64,000 bases of DNA from Tolypothrix brevis GSE-NOS-MK-07-07A. Lineage in GTDB: Bacteria; Cyanobacteriota; Cyanobacteriia; Cyanobacteriales; Nostocaceae. A program made the position numbers and the translations under genes. Below, piece by piece: positions 25,557-34,931 of this stretch. The notes beneath the pieces are model-generated. The model was not told the DNA's origin and did not search any database. It saw only the letters and a list, made by a program, of their open reading frames with translations. Within the stretch, counting starts at the first letter, position 1. Each line of letters opens with the position of its first letter. The DNA lies in assembly GCA_019358985.1 (NCBI GenBank), contig JAHHIJ010000008.1, positions 62,001 through 126,000 of the forward strand, written 5' to 3'.

Positions 25557-26003
25557 CTTGTAGTTTCGATATCAGTACCAGTAGATTGACATTTTCTCCT
25601 ATCCAGTTTGAAACAACGCTTTCGTGTTATTGCAAATTATCACAGGAGATTCCCAAGCCTCATTCATAGTGAGCGTTGCTTTGAAGGATCTGGCTGCCTA
25701 CCTCTACGGGTCTTAACTAGACTAGCAACACGAATGTTATTAATCTATGTCAGTTTGCCGAGTCAAGGCAGTAAGAGCGCTTTTTGTGCGGTTCCACTTC
25801 AGGAGTGGAAGCTTTTCTTGAGAGCGGTTCTCCCCGCACCCCATTTAATATCTCTTGTGCAACTGCTAAATTTCTGTCAGTCTGATATCCGCATTCGGAA
25901 AATTTCTGAATTCGTACACTTAAATAAATTAAATTTTTAGGAAATTAGCTCTTACTTTACTATATTTGTTTTTTATGCTATATTCTATCTTCAGATAAGT
26001 TAT
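25557..26003. other. Intergenic region between accC and tRNA-Leu
   Basis: 447 bp holding the divergent promoters. A hairpin TTCCACTTCAGGAGTGGAA lies near 25793-25811. The open frame at 25608-25940 has atypical composition and no recognisable domain, so I do not call it a gene. The segment just before the tRNA is AT-rich (TTACTATATTTG...TATGCTATATTC), with TATGCTATAT as a possible -10 region. Confidence 0.45.
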
Positions 26004-26086
26004 GCGGATGTGGCGGAATTGGTATACGCGCACGCTTGAGGTGCGTGTGGGCAATGCCCTTGCGAGTTCGAGTCTCACCATCCGCA
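26004..26086 (+). tRNA. tRNA-Leu (anticodon GAG)
   Basis: Acceptor arms GCGGATG / CATCCGC, D arm GCG...CGC with GGTATA loop, anticodon stem CACGC / GCGTG with loop TTGAGGT (anticodon GAG), a class II variable arm GGGCAATGCCC, and T loop TTCGAGT. The T stem has one C-A mismatch. CCA is not encoded. It decodes CUC/CUU. Confidence 0.95.
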
Positions 26087-26146
26087 TTTTTACTTAGTAG
26101 TCAGTAGTCAAAGGTCAACAGTTAATGATCAAAAAACATTAGACTG

Positions 26147-26563
26147 TTGACCTTTGAACTATGGACTCTCAAAGTAAGTTTAGATCCCCTTCATTTATCA
26201 TTAGAAATTCAACGAGTTTTAACCCCTGACGGGTATCTTTTAGCACATGTGCCTAATCATTTTCCTATTGGTGGTCGTTTGAAATTTCTATTTACTAATA
26301 AAATAGACACTTTTAACTATTTCCCTAGCTCAAATGCTTGGAATTTTCCTCATATAAGATTTTATAATTATGAAAGTCTTTTAGATTTTTTGGCACAGGA
26401 GAACTTTAAATTAGTGGCAAATTATAGTGGATTTTTTCCGAAATTTCCTATATTAGATAAATTACTGCGATATGTTGTACCTAAATATTTAACAAGAAAG
26501 CTGGTAAATAATAATCCTTCGCAGTTTGCTGAAGGCTTAACTGTACTTGTTAAGAAAGAGTAA
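26147..26563 (+). pseudogene. 3' remnant of a class I SAM-dependent methyltransferase
   Basis: From about 26180 the frame reads like the C-terminal half of a class I methyltransferase: EIQRVLTPDGYLLAHVPNH is the motif after strand five, followed by FYNYESLLDFLAQENFKLV. The N-terminal half with the SAM-binding GxGxG loop is absent; instead the upstream DNA is short-repeat sequence (GTAGTCAGTAGTCAAAGGTCAACAG and its partial inverse) right after tRNA-Leu. It is most likely a deletion remnant. The frame has an ATG at 26147, but that lies in repeat DNA. Confidence 0.65.
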
Positions 26564-26619
26564 GCTTGTCTGCGTCAATCACAGTTATATAATAATCCTA
26601 AATAAGAGCGTGAAAAGTT

Positions 26620-26652
26620 AGATGCCCGACTTCTTAAAGAAGTCGGGCATCT
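26620..26652. terminator. Perfect hairpin AGATGCCCGACTTCTT / AAGAAGTCGGGCATCT
   Basis: A 16 bp perfect stem, 57 bp after the methyltransferase remnant, with a one-base loop. It lacks a T tract, so it may be a dispersed palindromic repeat rather than a factor-independent terminator. The remaining 26653-26940 shows no gene; it must carry the promoter of the DUF3352 gene. Confidence 0.5.
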
Positions 26653-26940
26653 GAACACCGCGAATTTTCTTTTCCTCAAATGGGTTCTATAGGGCAAAAA
26701 GCGCAACCGTCCTCCGAAATTAAGTGCATACTGTAAAAAAGGGTAACTCGCTACAAAAGCACCACGAATAAAACAGTAGTAATTTAAGAAAACGATGCTT
26801 TATGTCGATTACCAAAGTATTAATAACTCTCAGTAAAGAGAAACCAATATAATTAAGTGTCCTGAAGAAGAGTAAACTTTTTAGTTTACTGTACTAATCA
26901 AGCAAATAATGAGTTCGCAATTATGAGGTGTTAGGTTTCA

Positions 26941-28683
26941 ATGGCACTACCTGTTATATCTGTCTTATCAACGCAGAAAAAAAAGAAACCGTCATTAGTG
27001 CTGACGCTTTCATCTGCCGGGTTGTTGATTGGTGTGGGGAGTGCAGCATTCTGGCTTTTAACTCAGGGAAAATTATTTTCCAGAGATTTGCCAGTAGGTG
27101 CAAATATTATCCCTCAAGATGCCTTATTTGCGGTTTCTTTAACCACTGATGCCAGTCAATGGCAGAAATTGCGCTCTTTTGGCACAAAAGAAACCCAAGG
27201 AGAACTAGATAAGTATTTAGTGGAGTTGCGCGATCGCTTTCTCACTAATAACGGCTACAATTTTCAAAAAGATATCAGTCCTTGGGTAGGCAATGAAGTC
27301 ACAATTGCCATTCTTGCCCCAGACATAAAAAAAAGTCCACCTAAATCCGTAGCTTCTGATGGAATTGCTACCAAAGAGCAATCGATGGTAATGGTTTTGC
27401 CAATAAAAAACCCACAAAGTGCTAGAACCATCTTGGCACAACCCAAATTGCTCAAAGGTGGCAAATTAGTTGATCGCACCTATCAAGGAATTGCCGTCAA
27501 AGAAACTGAAGGGCAAACAGGAGAAAACTTTTCGGCTACAGTACTAGATCAGCGTTTCTTAGTTATCACCGATAATCCTAAAGCCACAGAACGAGCGATT
27601 GATGCTTATAAAAATAAAACAACACTCGCTACAACAGGTGGGTTTGCAGATAATTTCCCGAAAATCGCTAATTACCAACCCTTCGCCCAGTTTTATGTAA
27701 ATGTGCCGATCGCTGCTAAAATAGCAGCTGCCTCTCCAAATCGTCCTTTGCCCGCTCAAGTTTTGGCTCAACTTCAAAATAACCAAGGTTTAGCGGGGAC
27801 AATTGCTTTAGAGTCAGAAGGAATACGCTTAAAAGGCGTTTCTTGGCTAAATCCCAATAGTCAACGTACTTTAGCCGTAGAAAACAACGCTGGAAATATG
27901 CAAAACCGCTTACCAGCAGAAACCTTAATGATGCTTTCTGGGGGTAATCTCAAACGGTTGTGGGCAGATTACGTTTTAACATCTCATTCTAATCCGCTTT
28001 CGCCTATACCGCCAGAAACAATTAGAAGTGGAGTAAAATCACTCACCAATAATGAACTTGATTTAGATCGGGATTTATTAAGTTGGATGAGTGGTGAGTT
28101 TTCAATTTCGGTGATGCCATCAATTGAGAAAGAACGCTATAAAGAAGATTTTCGTGCGGCATTTGTATTCATGGTACAAACAAGCGATCGCTCTTATGCC
28201 GAAGCATCAATCAAACGTCTGGATGACATTATGAGAAATCAATATCAATTCCAGATTCAACCTACGACTATAGCAGATAAACCCGCTGTTAATTGGATTG
28301 GACCTTATGGAACCTTAACTGCTACCCACGGCTGGTTAGATAATGATGTCGCTTACTTAATTATGGGCGCTCCTATCACCAATAAAATTGTTCCTAGACC
28401 AAGCAACATATTAGCTAGTAGCTTCCCATTCCAAAAAACAGTTCCTTCAGATCCTAATCCGACAAACGGTCAATTTTTCTTGGATGTGGAACGCACCATA
28501 AAAAATTTTCCTTTACCAATGTTGTTCTCCAATCAAGAAACTGTACTCGAAGCAACGCGCTCAATTGGCATAACATCTGCCGTCAATGACAGTCGTAGTA
28601 ACCGCTACGACATTTTTATCGAGTTAAAAAAAGGTGATAAACCAGCACCTCTTCCGACTCCAACAACTACACCCACTCCGTAA
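26941..28683 (+). CDS. DUF3352-domain protein
   Basis: 580 residues. An N-terminal cytosolic stretch rich in Lys is followed by a hydrophobic helix (~residues 19-42, LVLTLSSAGLLIGVGSAAFWLL), then a long soluble part, so a membrane-anchored protein facing the periplasm or lumen. The body matches what I recall of DUF3352 cyanobacterial proteins: IPQDALFAVSLTTDASQWQKL, WVGNEVTIAIL, and VIDNPKATERAID-like ITDNPKATERAIDAYK. It ends in a Pro/Thr-rich tail. Function unknown. ccsA follows 181 bp downstream. Confidence 0.8.
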   Translation: MALPVISVLSTQKKKKPSLVLTLSSAGLLIGVGSAAFWLLTQGKLFSRDLPVGANIIPQDALFAVSLTTDASQWQKLRSFGTKETQGELDKYLVELRDRFLTNNGYNFQKDISPWVGNEVTIAILAPDIKKSPPKSVASDGIATKEQSMVMVLPIKNPQSARTILAQPKLLKGGKLVDRTYQGIAVKETEGQTGENFSATVLDQRFLVITDNPKATERAIDAYKNKTTLATTGGFADNFPKIANYQPFAQFYVNVPIAAKIAAASPNRPLPAQVLAQLQNNQGLAGTIALESEGIRLKGVSWLNPNSQRTLAVENNAGNMQNRLPAETLMMLSGGNLKRLWADYVLTSHSNPLSPIPPETIRSGVKSLTNNELDLDRDLLSWMSGEFSISVMPSIEKERYKEDFRAAFVFMVQTSDRSYAEASIKRLDDIMRNQYQFQIQPTTIADKPAVNWIGPYGTLTATHGWLDNDVAYLIMGAPITNKIVPRPSNILASSFPFQKTVPSDPNPTNGQFFLDVERTIKNFPLPMLFSNQETVLEATRSIGITSAVNDSRSNRYDIFIELKKGDKPAPLPTPTTTPTP

Positions 28684-28795
28684 GGGAAGAGAGGGGGGAT
28701 GGGCAGATGGGGAGAGGGGGGAGAAAGAAGAATTATTCTTTTTGTCTGCCTTGTCCCCCCTTCCCTGTCCCCCTGTTGCCTTTGTCTCCATATTC
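28684..28795. repeat. Low-complexity purine-rich then pyrimidine-rich repeats
   Basis: GGGGGGATGGGCAGATGGGGAGAGGGGGGAG-type DNA followed by CCTTGTCCCCCCTTCCCTGTCCCCC. The two halves are roughly inverse complements and could fold into a terminator-like structure between the DUF3352 gene and ccsA. The same classes occur at 21190-21235 and 34735-34805. Confidence 0.6.
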
Positions 28796-28864
28796 CCCAG
28801 AAACAGATACGATCAATAAAGTCAGAATCCATTTTTTATTTACATCCACTGGGGAGAACACTGT

Positions 28865-29908
28865 ATGAATCTGGTTGTACTCCAGAACTGGCTGGACAAT
28901 GCTTCCTTTGGCGTTTTATTTCTCACAATGCTGGTTTATTGGGTTGGGGCAGCTTTTCCGAATTTGTCCGCAACTGCCGCTTTGGGGACATCTGGGATGG
29001 CGATCGCTAATTTGTGTATAGCCACGCTACTAGGAGCGCGATGGATCGAAGCCGGTTATTTTCCTCTAAGTAATCTTTATGAATCGTTATTTTTCTTAAC
29101 TTGGGGAATTACCACCGTCCATTTAATTGCGGAAAACACTAGCCGCAGCCGCTTGGTGGGGGTTTTTACTTCCCCTATAGCAATGTGCATCAGTGCTTTT
29201 GCTACCTTGACACTGCCATCAGGAATGCGATTGTCAGAACCTTTGGTGCCTGCACTGAAGTCTAATTGGTTGATGATGCACGTTAGTGTGATGATGTTTA
29301 GTTATTCGGCTTTGATGGTAGGTTCCCTACTAGCGATCGCCTTTCTTTTCGTAACTAGCGGTCAAAATATTCAACTACAAGGTAGTTCTGTCGGTGCTGG
29401 TGGTTATCGCAGCAACGGCTACCGCTTGCGTAAAGCTGGTGAACTAGTTTCTGAACAATCAACACCCGCTGCGGAAAATAATAGCTTTGCTCGTTTTGAA
29501 ATTAACAGCAACGGCAAAACAGCAGTTTTGGATACAGTACTGGCAACACCAATCCAAAATTCCCAAGAAACCCTTACACCCCAGCGCCTCAGCCTTGCCG
29601 AAACCTTAGATAATGTTAGTTATCGCATCATTGGGTTAGGATTTCCCCTGCTCACAATTGGCATTATTGCTGGTGGAGTTTGGGCAAATGAAGCTTGGGG
29701 TACTTATTGGAGTTGGGACCCGAAAGAAACTTGGGCGCTAATTACTTGGTTAGTGTTTGCAGCATATCTTCACTCTAGAATTACTCGTGGTTGGCAAGGG
29801 CGTCGTCCAGCAATTTTAGCTGCTATTGGCTTTGTTATTGTTTGGATTTGCTATCTGGGTGTGAATCTTTTGGGTAAAGGTTTGCATTCTTACGGTTGGT
29901 TTTTTTAG
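28865..29908 (+). CDS. ccsA: Cytochrome c biogenesis protein CcsA (heme handling, system II)
   Basis: 347 residues, polytopic. It has the tryptophan-rich WWD signature [18 protein letters not shown] near residue 280 and conserved histidines ([28 protein letters not shown]). It is the ResC/Ycf5 protein, named CcsB in some databases, which presents heme to apocytochromes c in the lumen together with Ccs1. A variable loop at about 165-225 ([16 protein letters not shown] and on) separates the two halves. A GGGGAGAAC ribosome-binding stretch precedes the ATG. A terminator-like hairpin follows. Confidence 0.92.
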   Translation: MNLVVLQNWLDNASFGVLFLTMLVYWVGAAFPNLSATAALGTSGMAIANLCIATLLGARWIEAGYFPLSNLYESLFFLTWGITTVHLIAENTSRSRLVGVFTSPIAMCISAFATLTLPSGMRLSEPLVPALKSNWLMMHVSVMMFSYSALMVGSLLAIAFLFVTSGQNIQLQGSSVGAGGYRSNGYRLRKAGELVSEQSTPAAENNSFARFEINSNGKTAVLDTVLATPIQNSQETLTPQRLSLAETLDNVSYRIIGLGFPLLTIGIIAGGVWANEAWGTYWSWDPKETWALITWLVFAAYLHSRITRGWQGRRPAILAAIGFVIVWICYLGVNLLGKGLHSYGWFF

Positions 29909-29920
29909 GAATATTATTAT

Positions 29921-29952
29921 TTTTCCCCTTTCTGATGAGAGGGGAAATTTTT
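29921..29952 (+). terminator. Factor-independent terminator after ccsA
   Basis: TTTTCCCCT / AGAGGGGAAA stem followed by ATTTTT, 12 bp beyond the ccsA stop codon. Confidence 0.7.
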
Positions 29953-30120
29953 AACGTAGACGCGTAGCGGCTTGACAGAGGAAGAGAAGAGAGAGAATTT
30001 GGGGTTGTTTTTGAGATTAACCGCCATCTCTGGGGAATTATAGATTTAGTTCCAGGAGATTGTTATGGGAAATGGATTTGAAGCGCTCAATCAGGATGAA
30101 GCGGACTTTGTTTGTGTAGC

Positions 30121-30194
30121 CGCGATTTTAATCGTCGGGTATTAATTAACAATGAGACGCGATTTTAATCGTCGGGTATTAATCAACAATGAGC
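30121..30194. repeat. 37 bp tandem duplication ending in the tilS start codon
   Basis: Unit CGCGATTTTAATCGTCGGGT...AACAATGAG occurs at 30121 and 30158. The second unit's ATGAG is the tilS start (30189). The preceding GCGGACTTTGTTTGTGTAGC (30101-30120) links it to the repeat family at 13015-13095. Confidence 0.8.
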
Positions 30195-31238
30195 CGCTCT
30201 TTTTGGACTCCTCTCCATGCAAAAATACATCGCACCATCCGATCGCGTCGTTTATTTGAACGCAATCAACGCTTATTAGTTGCGGTTTCCGGTGGGCAGG
30301 ATTCTCTGTGTTTAATCAAATTACTGTTAGATTTACAACCAAAATGGGGATGGGATTTAGGTATTGCTCACTGCGATCATCGTTGGCGTACTGACTCCCA
30401 AGCTAATGCCAATCATGTCGAAAATTTAGCCGAAAGTTGGGAAATATCCTTTTATTTAGAAACCGCTAACGAAGCTTTAAATAGTGAAGCTGCTGCACGA
30501 AATTGGCGTTATGAAGCAATGAGAGCGATCGCACTTAAACATAATTACAACTATATCGTTACAGGTCACACAGCAAGCGATCGCGCTGAAACTCTTCTTT
30601 ACAATTTAATGCGTGGTACTGGTGCTGATGGTTTGCAAGCTTTAACTTGGCAACGCCCATTAACTGATAACATTCTGCTAGTGCGTCCACTTTTAGAAAT
30701 CACTCGCGCCGAAACGGGAGATTTTTGTCAAGACTTTCAACTACCAATTTGGGAAGATTCTACTAACGAAGATTTGAAGTATACCCGTAACCGCATCCGC
30801 CTAGAATTATTACCATATTTGCAAGAAAATTTCAACCCTCAAGTTGAATCAGCTTTAGCTCAAACCGCCGAACTTCTGCAAGCCGAAGTGGAATATTTAG
30901 AACAAGCAGCCGATCGCTTGCGCTGTGAAGCGATGAGAGGAGGAGTGGAGGAGTGGGAGAGCGGAGGAGTGGGGGAGGTAAGTAAAGAATTATTATTGTC
31001 CCCTCCTTTCACCCTAAAACTGAATCGTCGCATTTTGCAGAAAGCACCATTGGCGTTGCAGCGTCGCGTCATGCGTTACTGTTTACAACAAATACTTCCA
31101 TGTGCGCCTAGTTTTGAGCAAATCGAAAAACTAACAGCTTTAATTACAGCACCAAACCGATCGCAAACCGATCCATTTCCTGGAGGTGCGATCGCCAAAG
31201 TAGAAAACGACTGGATATTAGTTAGCAGTTCTATCTAG
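30189..31238 (+). CDS. tilS: tRNA(Ile)-lysidine synthetase
   Basis: 349 residues. PP-loop motif SGGQDS at 34-39, then AHCDHRWR, VTGHTASDRAETLLYNLMRGTG and the DSTNEDLKYTRNRIR motif near 195, all typical of TilS. It converts C34 of tRNA-Ile(CAU) to lysidine so that AUA is read as Ile. Residues about 248-273 (GGVEEWESGGVGEVSK...) are encoded by purine-rich low-complexity repeat DNA at 30940-31005 and look like an in-frame insertion in the linker before NRRILQKAPLALQRRV. The start codon sits in a tandem duplication, so the upstream copy (30152) must not be used. Confidence 0.92.
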   Translation: MSRSFWTPLHAKIHRTIRSRRLFERNQRLLVAVSGGQDSLCLIKLLLDLQPKWGWDLGIAHCDHRWRTDSQANANHVENLAESWEISFYLETANEALNSEAAARNWRYEAMRAIALKHNYNYIVTGHTASDRAETLLYNLMRGTGADGLQALTWQRPLTDNILLVRPLLEITRAETGDFCQDFQLPIWEDSTNEDLKYTRNRIRLELLPYLQENFNPQVESALAQTAELLQAEVEYLEQAADRLRCEAMRGGVEEWESGGVGEVSKELLLSPPFTLKLNRRILQKAPLALQRRVMRYCLQQILPCAPSFEQIEKLTALITAPNRSQTDPFPGGAIAKVENDWILVSSSI

Positions 31239-31393
31239 AGACGTAGCAATGCTACGTCTCTAGGATTTGGAGCTTAACACCAACGGTATTGAGTTTTGAG
31301 TTAAAAGTTTTGAATTTGGAATTTTAAATTTTAAGTTCACAACCTTCTTCAACTCCAAACTTCCGTAAAGACGTTCCGGCGGAACGTCTCTAC
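31235..31393. repeat. Two palindromic core repeats between tilS and hmpF
   Basis: First copy 31235-31262 (AGCAATGCT centre) overlaps the tilS stop codon; second copy 31365-31393 (TTCCGGCGGAA centre) is 18 bp from the hmpF stop. They lie in a convergent gap and could serve as transcription-ending hairpins. Confidence 0.75.
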
Positions 31394-31410
31394 CCAGCCA
31401 ACAATTGTGG

Positions 31411-33141
31411 TTAAATCAAACTTAAAATAGTTTGACGCATCTGGGTAATAGTCTGAAGTTGATAATCACCAGTTTCCTGTACTGTAGCCAAAGATTCAGC
31501 TATGCCTTGCAGCTTGTGGCGTAAACCGTCGAGGGAATCCTGAATTGGTTGTAGGGTTTCTTGATAAACATTAACTTTAGCCCAGTATTCAGCAGTAGTT
31601 ATTCGCAACGACTGCAAGTTTTCTTCCAGGACTTTTAGTTCTTGGTGCTTCTGTTCTGTGAAGTGAATTTGATTGCTGAACGTTTTCTCAGCTAGCTCAA
31701 TTTGAGAACGGATCTCTTCAATCTCACGTTCTAAGTTTTGTAGTTCCTCCGACTGGTGTTGTTGTTGCACCTCAAATTGCCGCAAAATTGGTACTAAATC
31801 TATTTTGTACTCATCTTCATTTTCGGAATGTCCTTGTCGGCGATGCAATACCGCTTGGTGTTGCTTAAAAGACTCTTGTCGCTCTAGCAAACTGCGGCGT
31901 TGTCCTACCAATGTTTCATTCAACATTTTGTATAAGTCTTTTTCATCTGCCAATTCCATTTCTAAATTGATATGGTCATCGTCAGATGCTTGATTTAACT
32001 TATTTTGCAGTTCGTCTATAACGTCTTGTTTAAATTTCAGTTCTACTTCTTGCTCATGGACAAAGCTAGAGTCAATTTGCAACTTTTCGTGCAAGTCCTG
32101 CACTGTTTGTTGCAGTTCTTGTAACGACATTTTCTCCAAAGCTTCGACATTAACTTGCTCACCAAGAACTATATCACTAGAAATAGCTACCAAAAATTCA
32201 ATTTGCTGGTGTAAATCTTCTTGGTGTTGTAATTGCTGTTGAAGCATTCGAGCGCATTCAAGTTTGGTAGTCAGAGATGTTGTATTTATTTTCAACTCTG
32301 CTGTTTGCTGCTCTAAAGTATTTTGGGCTTGTTGCCATTCAATTTGGCGATCGCACTTTGTTTGCTCTAACTGGTCAATTTCTGCTTGCTGTTGAGTTGC
32401 CGCAGTTCTTAGAGATTCTAATTCTTGCCAGTGTGGATTAAGAGTAGCCTGCTGGCTTTCCACCATTTCTAAGGCAAAATTAAGATGCTCGCGCACCGTT
32501 TGGGTGGGAGCAACTTGACTGGAAAGGCGATCGAGCAACTCGCTCAATACCCGGCTTTGCTCCTCATCCAAAACATTCCCTTGCGGCAATTCTGCTTGAT
32601 GTTCCTCCAAACGGCGTTGCTCACCGCGTAAATGTTCCCAAGCACCTTCTAATTCTTGGCGATTGCGTTCAAATTCTTCTCGCAACCGTTCTATTACTTG
32701 TTTTGAAGTATCAACTTCTTGCTTTTCAGCTTCCAGACGTTGAAAATCATCATCCATTTGTTGCAGTTGTTCCGCACGCGTTTCCATTTCCATTTCGCGG
32801 CGATTTAACTCTTGTGCCTGAAATGTCAGTGACTCTTTCCACTGATCAATTTCTTCTTCTTTGAGCTTAAATTTTTCTACTTGACGAGAAAAATTCTGCA
32901 AAATATTAACTAACGGACGCCCTGCTTCTTGAATTCTCTGCACTTGACGCTGAGGATTCAATTCAACCAGCACCAGTGCGCCGTCGTTTAATTTGTTAGC
33001 GTCTTCAGTTGCAATTACTTCTTCTGAAACATTACTCCAATTTTGGTCTGTCCGTTGACAAGCCAGTAATTTCAGTTCTGTTTTAGAACCACCACCGAGT
33101 AAGCCGCCTTTTTGTTTTTGTACTTCTGCTAAATACAGCAC
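31411..33141 (-). CDS. hmpF: Pilus motility taxis protein HmpF
   Basis: 576 residues. The first ~100 residues are a conserved N-terminal domain (MLYLAEVQKQKGGLLGGG, KTELKLLACQRTDQNW, VQRIQEAGRPLVNILQNFSRQ) and the rest is nearly continuous coiled coil rich in Glu and Gln. This matches HmpF, which in Nostoc punctiforme localises to cell poles, is needed for type IV pilus extension in hormogonia and guides filament polarity. Its divergent position beside hmpA-E agrees with the locus in N. punctiforme. Cytoplasmic. Confidence 0.9.
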   Translation of the reverse strand: MLYLAEVQKQKGGLLGGGSKTELKLLACQRTDQNWSNVSEEVIATEDANKLNDGALVLVELNPQRQVQRIQEAGRPLVNILQNFSRQVEKFKLKEEEIDQWKESLTFQAQELNRREMEMETRAEQLQQMDDDFQRLEAEKQEVDTSKQVIERLREEFERNRQELEGAWEHLRGEQRRLEEHQAELPQGNVLDEEQSRVLSELLDRLSSQVAPTQTVREHLNFALEMVESQQATLNPHWQELESLRTAATQQQAEIDQLEQTKCDRQIEWQQAQNTLEQQTAELKINTTSLTTKLECARMLQQQLQHQEDLHQQIEFLVAISSDIVLGEQVNVEALEKMSLQELQQTVQDLHEKLQIDSSFVHEQEVELKFKQDVIDELQNKLNQASDDDHINLEMELADEKDLYKMLNETLVGQRRSLLERQESFKQHQAVLHRRQGHSENEDEYKIDLVPILRQFEVQQQHQSEELQNLEREIEEIRSQIELAEKTFSNQIHFTEQKHQELKVLEENLQSLRITTAEYWAKVNVYQETLQPIQDSLDGLRHKLQGIAESLATVQETGDYQLQTITQMRQTILSLI

Positions 33142-33466
33142 ACCGCTATTCCTTTTGATGTACTTAACGCCCTATATGGGGCTATACCTTAAATAATTGC
33201 GAAAATTTGTCTTATTTTACCTATAGAGGAAAATAAGACAAACAAAACTACTTATAGACGCGAGATTTCGTCTTGATATTTATAAAATCAACTTATCGCG
33301 TTTTTACATTTTGTACTGATAGCAGTTGTGATGACTACCGTGTTATCACTAGCATTGTAAAAGTATATTAAACAAAGTTAAAGTTTGAAGTTAAAGTATC
33401 GTTGAAAAAAAGGGCAAAATTAACATTGAATGTAAATAAAATGACTTGGAGCGCAGGAATGGCTAA
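33142..33466. promoter_or_regulatory. Divergent promoter region hmpF / hmpA
   Basis: 325 bp without genes between the divergent hmpF and hmpA starts. It includes GCCCTATATGGGGC (33170-33183), a short palindrome 30 bp upstream of hmpF, and AT-rich DNA before hmpA. In hormogonium-forming species this locus is under a developmental sigma-factor cascade; I cannot assign boxes. Confidence 0.45.
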
Positions 33467-34765
33467 ATGTACGGAAATTTAAATGAAATTGATATTCGTA
33501 GTATTCTCCAATTGATTGAGTTGGGGCAGCGAACAGGGCAATTATTTGTAGAAACCCGTAGCTGTCACAATAGCAACAAACTTAGTGTAGATGAAGTAAT
33601 TAGACAGGGTTCTTGGTCTGAGTTTAAACTACAGTCTTGGTACGTATTTTTTCTCAATGGTCAAATTATTTATTGCCAAGATAGCGACAGCAGTTTGACA
33701 AGAATTGCCGATTACTTGCGTCATTACCGAGTTCAGAAACTACTTGACAAAGTGCAACTTGCTTATCTAGAAACACTAAATGCTCCAGAGTACGGCTATC
33801 TTTGGACGCTTTTAGAGCGGAATATTATTCAACCAAAAGTGGCGCAAACTATTATCCACCGCTTGGTGCATGAGACTTTGTTTGATTTGCTGAGTTTACA
33901 TCAAGGTAGCTTCATTTTCGATTTGGGTTCGGCATTTGCTCCGCAATTAACTACCTTAGAGATTGCTCCCCTTGTCACCAAAATTATGAAGCAGATGCAA
34001 GAGTGGAAGTTGCTTTATCCGCATATTCAATCTCCCGATCAATTTCCGGTGCTTGCTGATATAACTGAACTACGCTCCTCACTGCCAGCACCAACGCTGA
34101 ATAAGTTACAGCAGTGGGTGGATGGGAAAACATCTTTGCGTCAATTGGCTCGGTATCTGAATCGAGACGTTTTGACAGTTGCTAAAGCAATATATCCATA
34201 CGTGCAGCAAGGTTGCGTGCATTTAGTATATTCAAGTACATCTACGGATGCACAAATACAAAAGAGGAAACAACAGTTATTAAATGAAAAGGCACGTATA
34301 GTCTGTATTGACGATACGGCTACGATTTGTGAGACTGTGGAGTCTATTTTGAAACCAAAAGGTTATGAAGCGATCGCTTTCACTAATCCCCTAGAAGCGA
34401 TCGCCTGTGTTTTTCAAATCAAGCCAAATCTAATTTTATGCGATATAACCATGCCAGAGTTAGATGGTTACGAAATTTGTGGAATGCTGCGACATTCAAC
34501 AGCATTTCGCCTCGTGCCGATTATCATGCTAAGTAGTAAAAATGCATTTATTGATCGCGTTAGAGCTAGGATGGTCGGGGCAACAGATTATTTAACAAAA
34601 CCATTTACAGACACAGAATTGCTAATGCTTGTAGAAAAACATCTCACCTCTAGTCTTGTTTGGCGACACAACCGAGACGTCAGACTTGTTGACACCCTAC
34701 TAGATCGAGTAAAAGATAATATCACACAATCAGCGGGACTGGGGACTGGGGAGATGGGGAGATAG
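33467..34765 (+). CDS. hmpA: HmpA: PATAN/DUF4388-REC response regulator
   Basis: 432 residues. The N-terminal PATAN/DUF4388-type domain (YGNLNEIDIRSILQLIELGQRTGQLFVE) is followed by a middle region and a C-terminal receiver domain from about residue 280 (RIVCIDDTATICETVESIL), with phospho-acceptor in LILCDITMPELDGYE. This is the PatA-type architecture found at the head of cyanobacterial motility chemotaxis loci. The last residues (AGLGTGEMGR) and the stop are encoded by the low-complexity repeats at 34735-34805, so the natural C-terminus has been replaced. First gene of hmpABCDE. Confidence 0.9.
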   Translation: MYGNLNEIDIRSILQLIELGQRTGQLFVETRSCHNSNKLSVDEVIRQGSWSEFKLQSWYVFFLNGQIIYCQDSDSSLTRIADYLRHYRVQKLLDKVQLAYLETLNAPEYGYLWTLLERNIIQPKVAQTIIHRLVHETLFDLLSLHQGSFIFDLGSAFAPQLTTLEIAPLVTKIMKQMQEWKLLYPHIQSPDQFPVLADITELRSSLPAPTLNKLQQWVDGKTSLRQLARYLNRDVLTVAKAIYPYVQQGCVHLVYSSTSTDAQIQKRKQQLLNEKARIVCIDDTATICETVESILKPKGYEAIAFTNPLEAIACVFQIKPNLILCDITMPELDGYEICGMLRHSTAFRLVPIIMLSSKNAFIDRVRARMVGATDYLTKPFTDTELLMLVEKHLTSSLVWRHNRDVRLVDTLLDRVKDNITQSAGLGTGEMGR

Positions 34766-34805
34766 GGAGAAAGAAAAATGCCCAATGCCCAATGCCCAAT
34801 GCCCC
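34735..34805. repeat. Short tandem repeats GGGGACT / GGGGAGAT / CCCAATG
   Basis: Purine-rich heptads run into three CCCAATG units (AATGCCC x3). They overlap the last codons and stop of hmpA and lie in the hmpA-hmpB gap. Confidence 0.8.
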
Positions 34806-34931
34806 AGTAAAACGATATTATCTAGTAAATTAGTGAAAAATAAAATAAATTTATACACTAAATGCTTGCGCTTAAGTCAGGGAATGCTCCAGATACGGGA
34901 ACGTCTACATCAGGAGGTAAATTAGGCATTT

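Noticed and set aside
25608-25940. 110-residue ORF upstream of tRNA-Leu
   Set aside because: Lies in the accC promoter region; composition and residue pattern look random and contain a hairpin.
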